Positions 1-14,000 of a stretch of 64,000 nucleotides of DNA are shown one piece after another. Each line of letters opens with the position of its first letter. The stretch's first letter is position 1. The notes under the pieces are model-generated. The model saw nothing but the letters and a program-made list of their open reading frames with translations, made no database searches and was not told the DNA's origin. A program made the position numbers and the translations under genes. This stretch comes from Thozetella sp. PMI_491 (taxonomy: Eukaryota > Ascomycota > Sordariomycetes > Chaetosphaeriales > Chaetosphaeriaceae), in the NCBI GenBank assembly GCA_021432635.1, contig MU270099.1, positions 66,693 to 130,692 on the forward strand, in the 5' to 3' direction.

Positions 1-243
1 CAAGGGTCAGCCGACAGAGAAATAGTAAACATAGATCCTTAGCTAGGTACATCTAGGGGGCCAATCAGATTTAAGAAATTTTGCCGACAGACCGGGCGCT
101 CCTGCCGATGGCCCAGCCACCTTGCGTCGGCGAATCAGAAACACGCTTTCGGTAGGCGCCCCGCCAATACCGTCGATACGAGAGGCCGGAGTAGCTACAG
201 CACGCACTACTACAGCTACACCTTCTTGTCCCAAGTCCACCGG
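1..243. other. 3' flank of the ABC transporter gene, no gene seen
   Basis: This is the left edge of the window, downstream of the transporter stop codon. Short open frames on both strands lack family resemblance. No RNA gene or repeat was recognised. Confidence 0.5.
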
Positions 244-3200
244 TCAAATATTGGCTTCCTTTGGCGCTTCGTTATTTTTGCCCTCCTCCTCCCCATGCTC
301 TTCCTCGGCTAACGAGGCGCTGTAGAGGGCTGCAAAGGCTGACCCGGGAACATCAAGGAGTGCATAAGGACTGTCAAACTCGACGAGTCGCCCGGCATCT
401 AGCACAGCTACCTTGTCAAAATCCATAATGGTCTCGAGTCTATGAGCTACGGCAATTATGGTGTGATTGGCGAATTTCTTGCGGATAAGGCGTTGGATGA
501 TCTCTTCGGTGTGTGCGTCGATGCTGCACAATTAAAGCAGACAATTTAGCAAGCAGATAGACCTGATCAAGAGGAATAGTTGAGCTTACCTGCTAGTGAC
601 TTCGTCCAAGACGAGTACGGTACTTGGGCGAAGTATGGCGCGAGCTAGGCAAAAGAGCTGCTGTTGCCCGGACGACAGGTTCAGCGCGTCAACGTCAGTG
701 TCCAAGCCGCCACTATCCTCAATGAGCTGCGACAACTGTACGCTGCGGAGAGCTGTTTTGATAGATTCGTCCGACGCGGCGCCTGTCGGATCCGCATTGA
801 GACGTACGGACCCTTTGAGCAGGAAAGGATGCTGCGGCACACCGACGATTCGACGACGGACCTCTTGCCTCGGAAGGCTGGCGATGTCTACGCCATCTAC
901 ACGTATAGATCCCGCCTGTAGGTCGAGGATGCGGAATATTGTCGTGATAAGAGATGTCTTGCCGCTACCTGTTCTTCCACATATTCCTATTTTCTCGCCG
1001 GCTTTGATGGACAGACTGACATCTCGGAGGACGAGGTCAGAACCGCTATGCCAGATCTAGGTTAGATGGTAACTAGGATCATGGAGAATCTACCACGAAC
1101 TAACCTGTAAGCCGCAGACAAATTCTCAAACTCGATCGCCCCAGTCGAAGGCCAGTCTGGTGGAGGCATCTCCTTCTCCATGGTCTGGTCCTCCGACACC
1201 GTCGTTTCGGTGAAGCTCTTGATGCGGGCGACTGACCCGATGTGAGTTTCGAGTGTCGTCCAGAAAGTTACCAGTAGCTTGATGGTCTGGCTGAACTGTA
1301 TCACGTTGAGCAATGCTAGGCCGACCCCGCCAGCTCCGACCGTGCCGCGGAGCGCCACCACTAGCACGATCAGCACAACGGCGGCGGCGGCCACGATCAG
1401 GTCCAGTACGAGTGTGAGCCAACGCTGTACAGCGAATAATAGGTAGAATGGGCGCTGTGATCGGTCTAGCAGCGTGTGGTTCTTGCCCCTGAGTGCGTTC
1501 TGCCACCCGAATGAACGGATTGTAGCAAGTCCGCCGAGTGACTCCTCGAAGAGCGAATATAGCGGTGCCTTGGTCTCAAGGTCGAGTAGACGCAGCTGTC
1601 GGGAGGTCCGTAGGTAAAACTTTTGAATGATAAATAGCGCCACCAAGATAATAGGAAACGAAATCGCAGCATAAATAGATCCCACACCGATGAGGACCAT
1701 CTGCGCGACGCAGAGTACAAGTGCTGAGGCAAATGGTGAGATTCTTATCGGTCAGTGAATTGGTTGAAAGATTTATTTACATACTGGCAAAGGCGTTGAG
1801 TGCTGCAACCGGTAGTTCCATATCAATGAGCTGAAGATCTTGGCTGAAGCGATTCAAAGTGACTCCGGAATCTGTCTCGACGAAGAACGACATAGGAGCG
1901 CTGTTAAGCAAATTTTTTTTACGAATTAGCCCAATTTTTTTTTCGAAGACGGACCATAATACATGCCTAAGTACTGTCTTAAGTAACACGAGGTGAAAGT
2001 TTTCCCCTGATCGGGGAACCATCGTGATGATCATTTGCCTGTATTTGGATATTTAGCTTCTAGTTTACACAAGACAGCGTGTAGAGAGCACATCGATACA
2101 TACCAACAACTGACGAATAAGCAAATGATTGCCAGGCCTCCTAATGCAGCGTAGACGCCCAGCCAGTATCCCAGTCTGTCGTTGGGATGAGCTTCGTTGT
2201 CGGCAGCCCACCACTCCACCCAAATGTCTGAGTACAACGGCGGTCAGCATAGATACAACGTGCCACAGATAGATTTTATGACTGAATTACAGCCTAGAAT
2301 GCCAACTTACTTGGGAAAGATGTGCAAAATACGAAGCCTATAATGGCAAACACGAAGATGAGACTGGCCCACCAGCCAACAGACCTCACGTAATACAGAT
2401 ATATCTGCATATCGCTAGTTTGCCGGCTCGTATCGGATTGTTCTAGAGGCTTCCCTGATGGAGACTCGCCAGACGAAATCGATGGACCGTACCCAATGTC
2501 CTTTGTATCAGCAGAGATGATGCCATCGCGATCTACATCTAAGAGGCCCATGCCATCGCTGCCGTCCACAGCGGCGGTCCGGTCTGGGCAAGGTAAATTG
2601 AAAGAAGATACGTAACCGCTCAAGTCTTTCAGATCGGCAAAAGTACCATGCTCAGTGATCTCGCCCGTGGGACCGAGGCACACAATGTTGTCTGAGTATG
2701 GGAGACGTTTGGCTGCGGATTAAATGAGCCAAGGCCGATGCGAAAACACGAGGGGAAGGTTGAAGTATACCTGAAGATGTCACTAGCACAATAGTGGTTT
2801 GCATCTCTCGGAATAATCCGTCTCTACCGAGGAGACTGTGGAAGATATGGTTCTCGGTCGATGTGTCGAGCCCACTAAAGACGTCGTCTAGGATGGCAAT
2901 TTCTCGTCGCGCGTAGACAGCGCGAGCTAGAGCCTACAGAAATGCATAGATGTTAGCACAAAATGGCAGAGCGTTAAGAATCAAGAGGTGGAAGAAAGAC
3001 ATGGAATCTCACAATACGTTTGCTCTGGCCACCACTTAGGGCAACTCCCCCACTCCCTATTCGCGACGAGTCACCAATTGGCAATTCTTCTAAGTCTTGG
3101 CGAAGCGCGCAAGCGCTCACCACACGGGTGTACCACTTCTCATCGAATGGCTCGCTGCCTGTAATTGCCTCGCGGATAGTGCCGTTCATATGCCACGGTA

Positions 3201-5545
3201 CCTGGGAGCAGTAGGCAATGCTCATAGACCTGAGTTGTACGGAGCCAGATTGCGCTGGGATCTCGCCTAATATGGCATTTAGCAACGTGGACTTGCCACA
3301 GCCGACTGGCCCGACGACCATGGTGAGCTGTCGGAAGGGGACCGAGAATTGGATCCCTCTTAACAGTGGCGATTGCTTAGAGGAACTCCATCCAAAATCG
3401 GCACTGGAAACCGTGATGGCGTCGGAAGCCGCGGACTTATTTGTCTCGTCAAACTCAGGCAGCTTGCAGCGCGTGTCGGATCGCTCCTCTGAGTCGAGGA
3501 ATTGCTGGATGCGGACAAAACTGCCCAGAGCTCCCATAAATGACGCTAGCGACATTACTAGAGACGCCAGAGGCTCCGATAGGAGAGCAAAGAGTGATAG
3601 TGAGGTAAATACACGCGCCGTGTCTAGTGTTCTGTCATTGCCGCCGTTCCGGGCGAGCACCGAGAATATGGCGAAACTCAGGACTGGGGCAAATATTTGT
3701 GTCACATAGGCTGCAAGTTAGGGTCCACCGTGTCAGCTACTTCTCGTAAATTTCCTTGTGGCTCTTCTGTTCGAGCTTACCGAAAGTCATGTTCCAGATG
3801 ATCAGCTTCCGAAACCTCTTCGAGATGTGTAACTCTTCGACCCGCAGCTTCTGCACGCTAGCGAGCAGCGTGTCTTTCAAGCCGCACATCTTGACACCTT
3901 TCATCGAGGACAACATAGCTGAGGTGGCTGAAATCCGCTTCTCGATAGCCTCGAGCCATGCGGCCTGGCGGGACATTATGGATCCCATAGCAACAAGCGA
4001 TCCAAGCAACGATACTATCAATAATGGTTAGGAGGCTACAATTTCTTCTCAGATATAAGGACCCACGAACCGATCGAAACTGCGACAGGCACGACGCACG
4101 CGACGCCTAGCTGTCGCTGTAGAAGAAAGATTGCTATGGCAACTTCCACAGCATTCGCCCAAATCTCGTGCATTGTCTGCCATCCTTGAACGATGCGTTC
4201 CACGTCGGCGCTCATGAGCGTCATTGAGGAGGCAGGATCTAGATCTTTAAGGCTCAAAGTCCCAGTTTTCTGGTATATGATGGAGACCAGCCCTGCACGG
4301 GCCATTGTGATGCTACGATAGGTGCGGTGCTGATATTGTCCCGTTGAAACCTAAATATAATTCAGCATCCGGAAATATTCAAGCTATGCACTACAAGAAA
4401 GACGAAGTGCTTAGTGCGAGCGTGGCTGGACATACCGCAATACCGACATATACAAGTAGGTACGCGCCAATGAGGCCGTAGCCGATTTGCGTCGTTTTAT
4501 CATTAATGGCTTCCTGCGATAGGAGAATAGCACGGTTGATGAGAAAGGGTTGGCAGAAATTGAGCGCCGTGAGACAAGCCCGTGGAGGGATGGTCCGAAG
4601 CAAGGGCCATTTTAGCACGCCGAAAGAGGTCTTGAATAGAGAATATGGCGACTTCTTGCCGACTACAACTGCGTGATAAGTAAAAGGGGCCGCTGGGTGG
4701 GAGATGCGGGAAATGGACCTACTGGTCGCCCAAGCCGACTCGAAGCGACGATGAAGATATGTTGCCTGGAGATGCTTGTCCAGCACAAACAAGTCATCAA
4801 CGTCTAGGACCCTTCTAAAGCCGAGACGGAAAAGGGAATTGAGCCACCAGAAGAAATACCGGTTGTAGATACTGCCGGTCGCCTCTGGCGAGGAGTTCCG
4901 ATACTCGGGGCGTAGCACGCGGCGCTTTTCCAGGGCCTCGACCACTAATACGACCGCCTTCACCGCAACGGAGGCAATTGAAATTTGCGCAATGACATGA
5001 TCTGGGTCCGATGTAGCACGGAGCCATAGAGTTCTTACGCAGGCAATATCGAGTAACAGAGTAATAAACAGACATGTGCTCAAGAGGGTGGAGGGCCGAA
5101 TGGTGCGACCATGCTCGGCATACGAGAGGAGGCAGAGAAAAACGGTAGAGAGGAGGGATACAGTACGAGCCGCTATGGATACCCGGGTTCGAGTAGCCGA
5201 TGCGGCCGCCCAGAGAATCAACTCAGCGAGTTGCAATGCCCAGAGGGAAATCCAGGCAGACTATCCATCAGGGGGCCGAGATCAGCAGAGTTCCCATCTA
5301 TCCAGAAGAGTGCTCACAGTCTTGATGACCAGCAAATTGTTGCTGCCGGATACTAGTTTTTTGGTGCGCTTGAATAAAAACCAGAGACGTGGAGGTAGTA
5401 AGAGAAGAAAGAAACCAAGCGGTAGAATGGTCAAAATGGTTTCTTCAAAAAGAAGAGTGAAGTCGAAGCCCCCACGACATTCGCCCGCATATGGGCCAAA
5501 AGAATTGTCGAGGAGAGTGCACGAAGAGTTCGACGAGAGGGACAT
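244..5545 (-). CDS. ABCC-type (MRP-like) full-length ABC transporter
   Basis: This is a membrane exporter of the fungal ABCC/multidrug-resistance family, roughly 1,450-1,500 residues in about a dozen exons. The start at 5545 gives the family-typical N-terminus ([17 protein letters not shown]) and an extra membrane region (TMD0). The first intron (about 5313-5259, GTGAGC...TAG) joins LLVIKT to SAWISLW. TMD1 follows, then NBD1 with Walker [10 protein letters not shown] (about 3300), signature LSGGQ (about 3050) and a degenerate Walker [13 protein letters not shown] (about 2890), where Asp replaces the catalytic Glu, as is usual for ABCC NBD1. TMD2 (2400-1300) is followed by NBD2 with Walker [10 protein letters not shown] (about 955), signature LSSGQQ (about 665) and Walker [10 protein letters not shown] (about 600). 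The protein ends in an acidic tail ([10 protein letters not shown]). The gene diverges from the NRPS, so a role in exporting or tolerating the NRPS product is inferred, not shown. I saw no frameshift or in-frame stop. Confidence 0.9.
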
Positions 5546-8027
5546 GGCTGTTGGACTTCCGGGTTGTGGATTTGTGGATTATGGATTTGCGGTTGTGGAC
5601 TCGCAGGTCATGACTTGCGCAAAGAACTTTTCTGCCCCGGGGTAAAATGGGAAGGAAAGAGGCGCGAGCAAAGCGAAGTTGGGAGTCTAGGCTATTGTGG
5701 AGAACGGGTCGAAACGCTGCCCAAGGTTCTAGACCGGAAGGTTGCATCTTGGCTACAGTTCGGTCATTCTCTCAAATATCACGTCTCAGTCAGGTTTCTT
5801 GCCTCCGGGATGTGGGCGACGTCTTCGGGGAATGGAACAGTGTCTCGGTCTTGAACACGGGTCGATCTTCAAGCACAACGTGACAACACATCACGGCTGT
5901 TCGGCTCGGTCCCCGTGAATGGCAGTGGCGGCATGGAAAAGTGAGTGTCTCCGGATCAAAGTTCCTTTGCCATGTGATCAATTGCTGCTTTCGCCAGGAA
6001 CAGGGTGTCACTTACACGCCACCTGCGTCAAGACACGTATATACTGTCGCATTGCATCGCCATCTGTCCCTCTATGAGACGAATCCCGTTCTTGATACTG
6101 ACCCTGAGCTCTCAGCCACAAGGTGAGGAAGCAAGAAACTCCATCTCGCAGGAGCGGAATTCTCCGGAGGAGACGCTCCATGGCGACTCCCGCCTCCGCG
6201 CACGTGCCTATTCGCTCCGCCTGTGCCTCGATCGTCCCGAGCCCAACATGACTATGTTTTTGGTTATGGCTGGCAATCGTCCCGGGGGCGCCGCAAACGA
6301 GTGACACGCCATTACGTGAATCTTGTAGGAATCTTTTGCTCTGCGTAGCACAGGGTGGAAGCGAGAGCTGTACGGACCATACAGATTCTCACGCTTAGCT
6401 GCCTGCATTTCAGCTACTTGCTCGTTGCCGAAATCCGTTTGAACCCACAGGAACCGAACGCCGTCCGATGCCTGCATGAGATCGCCATTGGTTCTCGGAT
6501 GGGATTCGCCGTTCCGTCCCGTCCTACTGTCACCGATGGATCTGCACAACCGTTTCCTTATTTGAGACCTCGATGCCCTGCAGCTAAACCTGATTTTCTT
6601 TTCACATTAACCTTATTTTTAACCTACCACACCTAGCGTTAGCTGCCGTTTTGCCCCAGATTTTCCTCCTGGCCTAGTGCACAAGACGCAGATGTGACGA
6701 GATGCATACAAAAATTGATGTCCTTACCAGCGTTGCTAGGGTTATGATGCTTTGGGGGCGAGGAGCAACCCTTTCCCTACTTTTGAAAGCCTCGGAGATA
6801 ACTGGAAGTCCTAAAGCCCATTATCAGCTCCATGTTAGCTGCATATTCGAATTAGGCTAAACATTTAGCGACACTAGTTCAAGACATCATCCTAAAAGGG
6901 TCCCCATTGAGGTCAAGATGGTCCCGGTTTACCCCATATTCGGTATAGTACTGTCAATCCACGTAACATTTTGTCTTAACTGAGCGTGCTAACCCGTGAA
7001 CAACGCCTGAATTTTCTTTGTTTCAGAGAGACATTATTTGCGCTGGGACAGGGTAATCCCTCTATGTAGAATTATGTATGCACTGCAATGATTCACTGGG
7101 AGAGCGTCTTGGCAGGCCCAAGGCCGCGCGCGTGTGTTTCCGCTGATCACTATCCCGATAGCCTACCAGGTGCCTTGGGGAGAAACACCAAGACGGCAGG
7201 CCAAGCGGCTGAATAACTATCAGCTGCTCACCGCTACGAACTCACCTTGATAGTCTGTAAGCTAGCGTGTTATAGCAACATGTCTCTCCGCTAGTTTCGC
7301 CGCGCAGCGTGCCGAGTTTGTACGAGAGACCGCCTCTGTTGGGTACTCCATTCTTTGTCTTTCAGTTTGTACCTTGCTCCTGCAGTTTCGGCTATCAGGT
7401 CCGACGGCGGCTCGGCCATAAACCTAGTCAGTCGGAAGCAATCCAGCCGCACAACAACTCAGCAAAGACTAATGATTGGCTCGGATGACGGCGCCTGCTC
7501 GGTGACAATGTCGACAGCTCGCCTGAGAATGACGGAGCGGCAAACACCTGCCAAATGTCGTAACCTATGCTGTAGATCCCATCTCTATGACCTCTACTCG
7601 TTCGCCCCCCCTTTTCTCTTCTCGCCTCTTCCCTCCTCCTGACGAAATGTTCCATTACCAATGTTGACCAGCGAGGGTAGCAGGATGGCTCGACAAGATG
7701 AAGAAGGGATCTGAAGGGCCTAGGCTCATGTAGATCCCGGGGCTATAATAAGTGAGGATGTCTCGATTCAGGCGGGTTTTCACTATGTGGCCGTAATAAG
7801 CTCATGTATACATTGCAAATCTGAGTCACCGGTATTCTGATAGCTGCAATATTACGAATTCTCACGCCCACTTTTCCATTTGAATTATCAATCATTTGCT
7901 CTGCTTCTCCCTCTCACACGTTGAAACTGTTGATCGCCCGGCAACGCTGTGTTCCTCCCGTGCCTCACTTCCCGCTCACGACTTCTGCCATACTGTCTGT
8001 CAAAAGCTATTCCACATACCTGCAGTC
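5546..8027. promoter_or_regulatory. Divergent intergenic region between ABC transporter and NRPS
   Basis: These 2.5 kb separate two divergently transcribed genes and should hold both promoters. Open frames here (for example around 5940-6640 and 7355-7660) have no family-like sequence. A TATA-like TATAATA lies at about 7744, and a CT-rich stretch at about 7886-7920, before the NRPS ATG, is typical of a fungal transcription start. No specific operator was identified. Confidence 0.4.
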
Positions 8028-11000
8028 ATGTCTGTTACCCCGTTTCCGCTCTTTATCCGTCCGGAGCCGGCCAATTGCAGCACCACGGCAACCCACCGAC
8101 CAGCGATCATGTCGGTCCGCGTGGTAGTCGAAGGTCAAGACGCAGAAAAGTTGTCCGTGGTTGAACCCGATGAACTCGGAGCTGTGCTCCGCACTGCCTG
8201 GGCTGTTCTCCTCCGATGCTACACAGGACAAGAGGAAGTGAAGTTCACCTTCCAGTATGGCATCGATGAGCCCACTGTCGCTAGCTTTCGACTGGACGGT
8301 GGCATGTCTCTAAACCAGCTACTCACTTGTGCCAAGAACGCACCTACGAACGGTGACACCTTGACCTCTGGGCTTGCGTACAGCCCAAATGCCGACCCAT
8401 CATTTGGCACGGCTGTCGTGCTCTGGGACTCGACCAAGCACTCCGCGCCCTCCCAGGTTCTACCGGCGGTAAGACGCCCCCGCCCCCTCAGTACCTCCTC
8501 TCCCTTTAGACTTGTCCCCTTCTACACGTGTCCCTCTACATCCAACTCCGCACACAAGTACTGACAGAAAGGTCGGTTACAGCAGCATAAGCTGTGCTTG
8601 CTTGCGAAACATAGTAGCAGCAAGGCTAGTAGGGACAATAGCCTGAGCCTCTTCCTGACCTGGGACAACAGTCATTTCCGTACATCCGCTACGGAGGGAA
8701 GTCTAGTAGCCAGCACCTTGAGCAAGATTCTCTCTGGTCTTCTCGAAGGTCCCTTGGACGCGACGAAGCTGGATATGTTAGACTGCCTAAGCCCTGAAAA
8801 CCTGGATCGAATCCAGGCATGGAATAGCTGCGCTGCTCCACTCACGGAAGTACCTGTTCACTGCTGCATTTACGACGTAATTGCCCAGCAGGCCCTCGAG
8901 CATCCCGACGCTGAGGCAGTCTGTGCCTGGGATGGCTCATTCACATATCATGAGCTTGATGTGGCGACTGAGCGCCTAGCTGCCCGGCTGGTGCAAATCG
9001 GGATTGGCCCTGGGGCTATTGTTCCACTGTGTTTTGATAAGTCGGTACGTAACGGGCAAGGTCTTTCTCTGCTCTCTTCTTTGTTCTTCTATTATTCGAG
9101 CCTCCTATATCTCCTGCCGTGTAACGTGCAGGCACTTTACAGCGGAGCGATGTGCTAACGTTGGTCTTCTGTTTGGAAATGGAATGTAATTGCGATGCTT
9201 GGTGTCCTGCGAACGGGCGGGGCATTTGTCTCTTTGGACCCCTCTCATCCCGTCAAGAGACTCACGTCTCTCTCCAACTCCGTCGGGGGGCGGGTCATGC
9301 TGTGTTCCCGCAACCGCCTGCAGATGCTATTCGCAGTCGTCGATGCGGTGCTCGCTGTGGACGATGCTACCACGGCTGAGGACTGCGCCAATAGCAACCC
9401 ATCGCTCTGCACAACTGTTTCCGGTGCAGATGCAGCATACGTCATCTTCACATCTGGCTCGACAGGAAAGCCCAAGGTAAGTCCCACTCTCTCTAAGTAC
9501 AAATGCTCCAATCACAGCATGAGTACAGTGCAAAGTCCGATTTCGTCTAACCATAGTTCAAAAAATACAGGCTACCTTAATTGAGCATCGAGCCTTCTGC
9601 TCTAGTGCCCGGGCACATGGCCCGGCGCTTCGGATCGACAACGGCTGCCGCGTACTGCAGTTCGCCGCACATACCTTCGATGCTAGCCTAGTCGAAATCC
9701 TCACCCCCCTGATGGTCGGAGCCTGCGTCTGCATCCCTAGCGAGCATGACCGGCTTAATGACCTAGCAGGTGCCATCCACCGCCTGCGCGTCAATCATGC
9801 AGTGCTAACACCCTCGTTCATCGCCACTGACTCCCTCTCCCCGGCCACTGTGCCAGGGCTACGGAGACTCGTGCTTGCCGGCGAGGCCATGGCGCCCTCG
9901 CATGTGGCTACGTGGGCTCCGCACCTTGAGCTCGTCAACGGCTATGGCCCAGCTGAGTGCTCAGTCGCCGCCGTTGTCAACTCCCACGTGAGCCCTGACA
10001 CTGAGCCCAACGACATCGGCTTTCCGTGCGGTGTGCGTGTCTGGCTTGTCGACCCAGCTAATGTCGATCGGCTGGTCCCGGTTGGCTGCGTCGGCGAGAT
10101 GCTCCTGGAGGGCCCAAGCTTGGCCAGGGGGTACTTGAACGATCCCGAGAAGACTGAGAGCAGCTTCATTTTTGATCCCGAATGGGCCCGACAGTCTCGA
10201 GGAGATGGCATGCCTAGCGTTTGCCGCCGTCGCTTCTACAGGACTGGCGACCTGGCGCGCTACAACTCAGCCTTGGGGTCGCTGAGCTACATCGGACGCA
10301 AAGACACGCAAATCAAATTTCACGGGCAGCGAATCGAACTCGGCGAGGTTGAGCACCACCTAGTCTCCGATGTAGACATTCAGCATGGCATGGTGCTGCT
10401 CCCAAGACTTGGGCCCTTGGCTAACCGTCTCGTTGCTGTCGTTTCGCGGCCAGGTGTCGACCCGGCACAGCAGCTGCCCACAGGCAAAATATCAACTACA
10501 TCGGTAACGACATTGAGACTAGCCAGCGAGTCTTCTTTGGCAGGTCCCGCCCTGCAGAGAGCCCGAGAACGGCTGGAACGGCGCCTGCCTGCATACATGG
10601 TACCTTCAACCTGGCTGTGCATAGAGGCGTTCCTCATGTTGCCCTCGCAAAAGATAGATCGCAAAGCCGTGACGACCTGGCTAGAGCATGATATTACTGC
10701 TGAGCAGTGTCAGGCCATCATTATACCGAGGCAAGCCCTCGATGATACGGATACCGAGGTGGATAACATTGCAAAGAATGGGAATGAAGACAACAGAAAC
10801 GACAAAACTGACAAAAATATTTCCTTCGTTCCACTCACTAATGTCGAATTGGAGCTCCGCGCTGTATGGAGTAAGGTGCTGAATCTGCTTCCCGAAACGA
10901 TCAATCCCGATGACCGAAGCTTCCTTAGTCTCGGTGGCGACTCTATCTCTGCTATGGCCTGCGCAGGCCAGGCGAAAAAAGCACGATTACGCCTGACAGT

Positions 11001-11060
11001 GCAACATATCCTCCATGCAAAATCCCTTCGGCAGTTGGCCGCGTGTGCTGAGCCCATCCA
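8028..11060 (+). other. NRPS loading module: truncated C lobe, A1, T1
   Basis: The first 230 or so residues resemble only the C-terminal lobe of a condensation domain (TAWAVLLRCYTGQ is the recognisable piece), with no HHxxxDG. A1 spans about 8810-10690, with TSGSTGKPK at about 9450-9476 and SQKIDRK at its end. My hand-aligned specificity residues for A1 (235, 236, 239, 278, 299, 301, 322, 330, 331) are D A V V V A G V A, a small hydrophobic pocket. T1 has LGGDSISAM with its serine codon at 10942-10944. The intron inside A1 at 9045-9176 has an unusual 3' end. Confidence 0.8.
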
Positions 11061-14000
11061 GGGTAGTCAGCCAGAGCGGCAGAATGCATCTTCGAAAGAA
11101 GGCGACGGCGATGATGAAGTGCCATTCCCTCTCTCCCCGATCCAACAATTACACTTCAAGGTCCGCGGAATGGCCCAAGGAGACGGCGGACATTTCAACC
11201 AGAGCTTTCGCCTCCGCCTCGCCCGGCCTGTGGATGACACAGCGGTCGATGCCGCGCTCAAGCTTATCGTGAAGCGCCACGCTATGCTTAGGGCCCGCTT
11301 CAGTCCCAGTCAAGAGCGTGACGGGGAGTGGCAGCAATTCATTACTGCTGATGTAAACTCCTCGTACTGTTATCGTACATATAGAGCGACTACGCATGAC
11401 GCTACAGACGGCGCCATTGCTGCTGCCCAGGGCTGCCTAGACGTTCGCCGAGGACCCCTGTTTGCGGCTGCGCTGATTAATGCGGAAGGTAACTGCCGTG
11501 ACCAGCAGCAAATCTTGTTCTTGACAGCACACCATCTCGTTATTGACCTTGTGTCGTGGCGGGTGATACTTGACGAGATAGAGGACATCTTGGAAGGAAG
11601 GGGAAGCATGCTATCCTCTATCCCTCGTTCTTTGTCGTTTAGGGAGTGGATATCCATCCAGGCAGATGACTGCCGTGGAACTCATGGTGGTCACAATCCG
11701 GTTCTCTCCACAAACGTTTCCAAAGAAGTATTAACTTCCAACTTTTCCTACTGGGGAATGGAACTTCACTCAAACCTCTATGGAGACGTCATATGCGAAG
11801 GATTCGAGCTCGACACACTCACCACTGCATCCTTACTCTCTCCTCGCCACTACTCGGCTCTGCGCATTGAGGCAGTCGATGTGCTTCTTGCTGCTGTTAT
11901 CTGGTCTTTCCGAAATACCTTCACGGACCGCCAAACTGCTCCTGCTATCTTCAACGAAGGCCACGGTCGCGAACCCCCGACTGGATCGGTAGAACTAGAC
12001 ATCGATATCTCTCGCACAGTGGGGTGGTTCACAACACTTTTCCCTATCGTGCTATCATCTACTCCTACCACCTTCCTAGAAGCTCTGATCCAAGTCAAAG
12101 ACCTTCGTAGGCGTGTACCGGGTCACGGGCGTCAGTATTTTGCGTCTCAATTTCACGGCACGCCAGATGTTGCGGATCAAGACCAATACCGCAACATGGA
12201 GATCGCCTTCAACTTCTTGGGTCGGTATCAACAGCTCGAGCGGGACGATGGCTTATTCCAACCCGCTGGAGCCTCCGACGCGATCCTGGGCGGCGAGGCG
12301 CACGCCGGTGGTGTATCGGGAGACTATGGGTGTGAGACGCCAAGATTTGCGTTGTTTGAGATCTCGGCCGTGGTAGCTCGTGGTGCACTGCGTTTTTCAT
12401 TTTCCTGGAATCGCTTCATGTGCCACCAAGGGCGGATCCGTGATTGGATTGCTGCCTGTCACAGCATGTTGGGCCAATCGGCTAAGGATATCCTACCAGG
12501 CGCCAAGCACCGAATCACGCCGAGTGATCTGGTTTTGCTGCCGACATTAACACTAGCGGAGCTAGACGCCTTTGAACGTAACACGCTTTCACCCTTGGCA
12601 AGGGCCACGCATCAGAGAAGTGGATGGGATCTGGTCGAGGATATCTATCCTGCGTCACCAATCCAACAAGGGCTATTGCTCAGTCGAACCAAGGACCATA
12701 ATTTCTACGCCGTGCGTCGTGCTTTTCGAGTCGAGATCAACGGCAATGAAGGAGGCAGCACCCAAGTTGGCAATGCAGTGGAGCGTATGGTACAAGCATG
12801 GAAAGGTGTCGTGCACCACCACGCATTGCTGCGGACAGTGTTCGTCGAAGCCATCAGCCAGGGGCGCGCCGGAACTTACGATCAAGTGGTTCTGCGGCAA
12901 GTGGAGCCTCGTATCAAACTACACAAGTGTCCAAGTGGCAGCCCAGATGCGACAATATACAAAATGATCGAAGACATGGAGCCGATGCTATACGAAGATG
13001 GCGTCACCCAACATCGTCTTTCCATCTTCATCTGCGACGATAACGATTACAGCGGCAGCAGCAAAGAGTCCAACAGTAGTCTATACTGTGTCCTAGAGAT
13101 GAGCCATGCCATTATGGACGGGGCATCAATGGACATTCTCCTACGGGATCTCGAGCGTAGTGATGAAGGGCCTTTAGCATCTCTCCCAAGGCCTCTGTTC
13201 AGTCCCTTTGTGGCAAGCCTCCAAGCACGCAACACCAGCACTGATATAGCCTTTTGGGCTGAGCATCTAGCCGGCTTCGAGCCGTGCCACTTCCCCCTGC
13301 TAAACGATGGCGTATGCGCAGATGAAGCCAAAACAACAAGGATGCTCCTCTCTACCCGCGTCGAGTTCCCTAAGCTGGATCTGTTGCAGGCCATTTGCGA
13401 GGACGGCGGAATCACCCTCCCGAATGCGTTCCATGCAGCCTGGGCGTTGGCATTGGCGCGCTATACTGGATCTGAAAGCGTATGCTTTGGCTATCTCGTG
13501 TCGGGGCGCAACAATGCCGTCGTCGAAGGGTCTGAGGATGCAGTAGGGCCATTCATTAACATGGCAACCCAACGAGTAAGGTTGAGTGGGGGCCAGGACA
13601 CCGGCGAAGTTGACAATAAAGCCCAGCTGTGCCTTCGCGATGTACTGGAAGCCGTGCAGAGAGACAACATTGCCTGCATGCCGTATGCTCAGACCTCGCT
13701 GGCCGAGGTACAGCATGCGCTCAACCTACCAGGGGGCATGCCACTCTTCAACACGTGTATCTCGTACCGTCGCCGACCTAGCTCCCGGCCACCTCGCCGA
13801 CAGGGGCTGCGTGTGATGGAGGACATTGGCACCATCCAGGACCCAACCGAGTATCCCATCTCAGTCAACGTGGAGATGAGTGATAGCGGCGTTGCGGTCA
13901 TAGATGTCGACTATTGGACAGATATGGTGGCAAGTGCACAGGCTAAGCATGTTATTGCCACCTTTGTGCAGGCTCTGACGAATATTGTCGAACATGCGGA

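Noticed and set aside
5940-6640. Several overlapping 90-110 codon frames on both strands
   Set aside because: No family-like motifs, no coherent splice structure, and they lie in the divergent promoter region.
5546-8027. A missing N-terminal C lobe of the NRPS encoded upstream
   Set aside because: No condensation-domain motif was found in any frame upstream of 8028.
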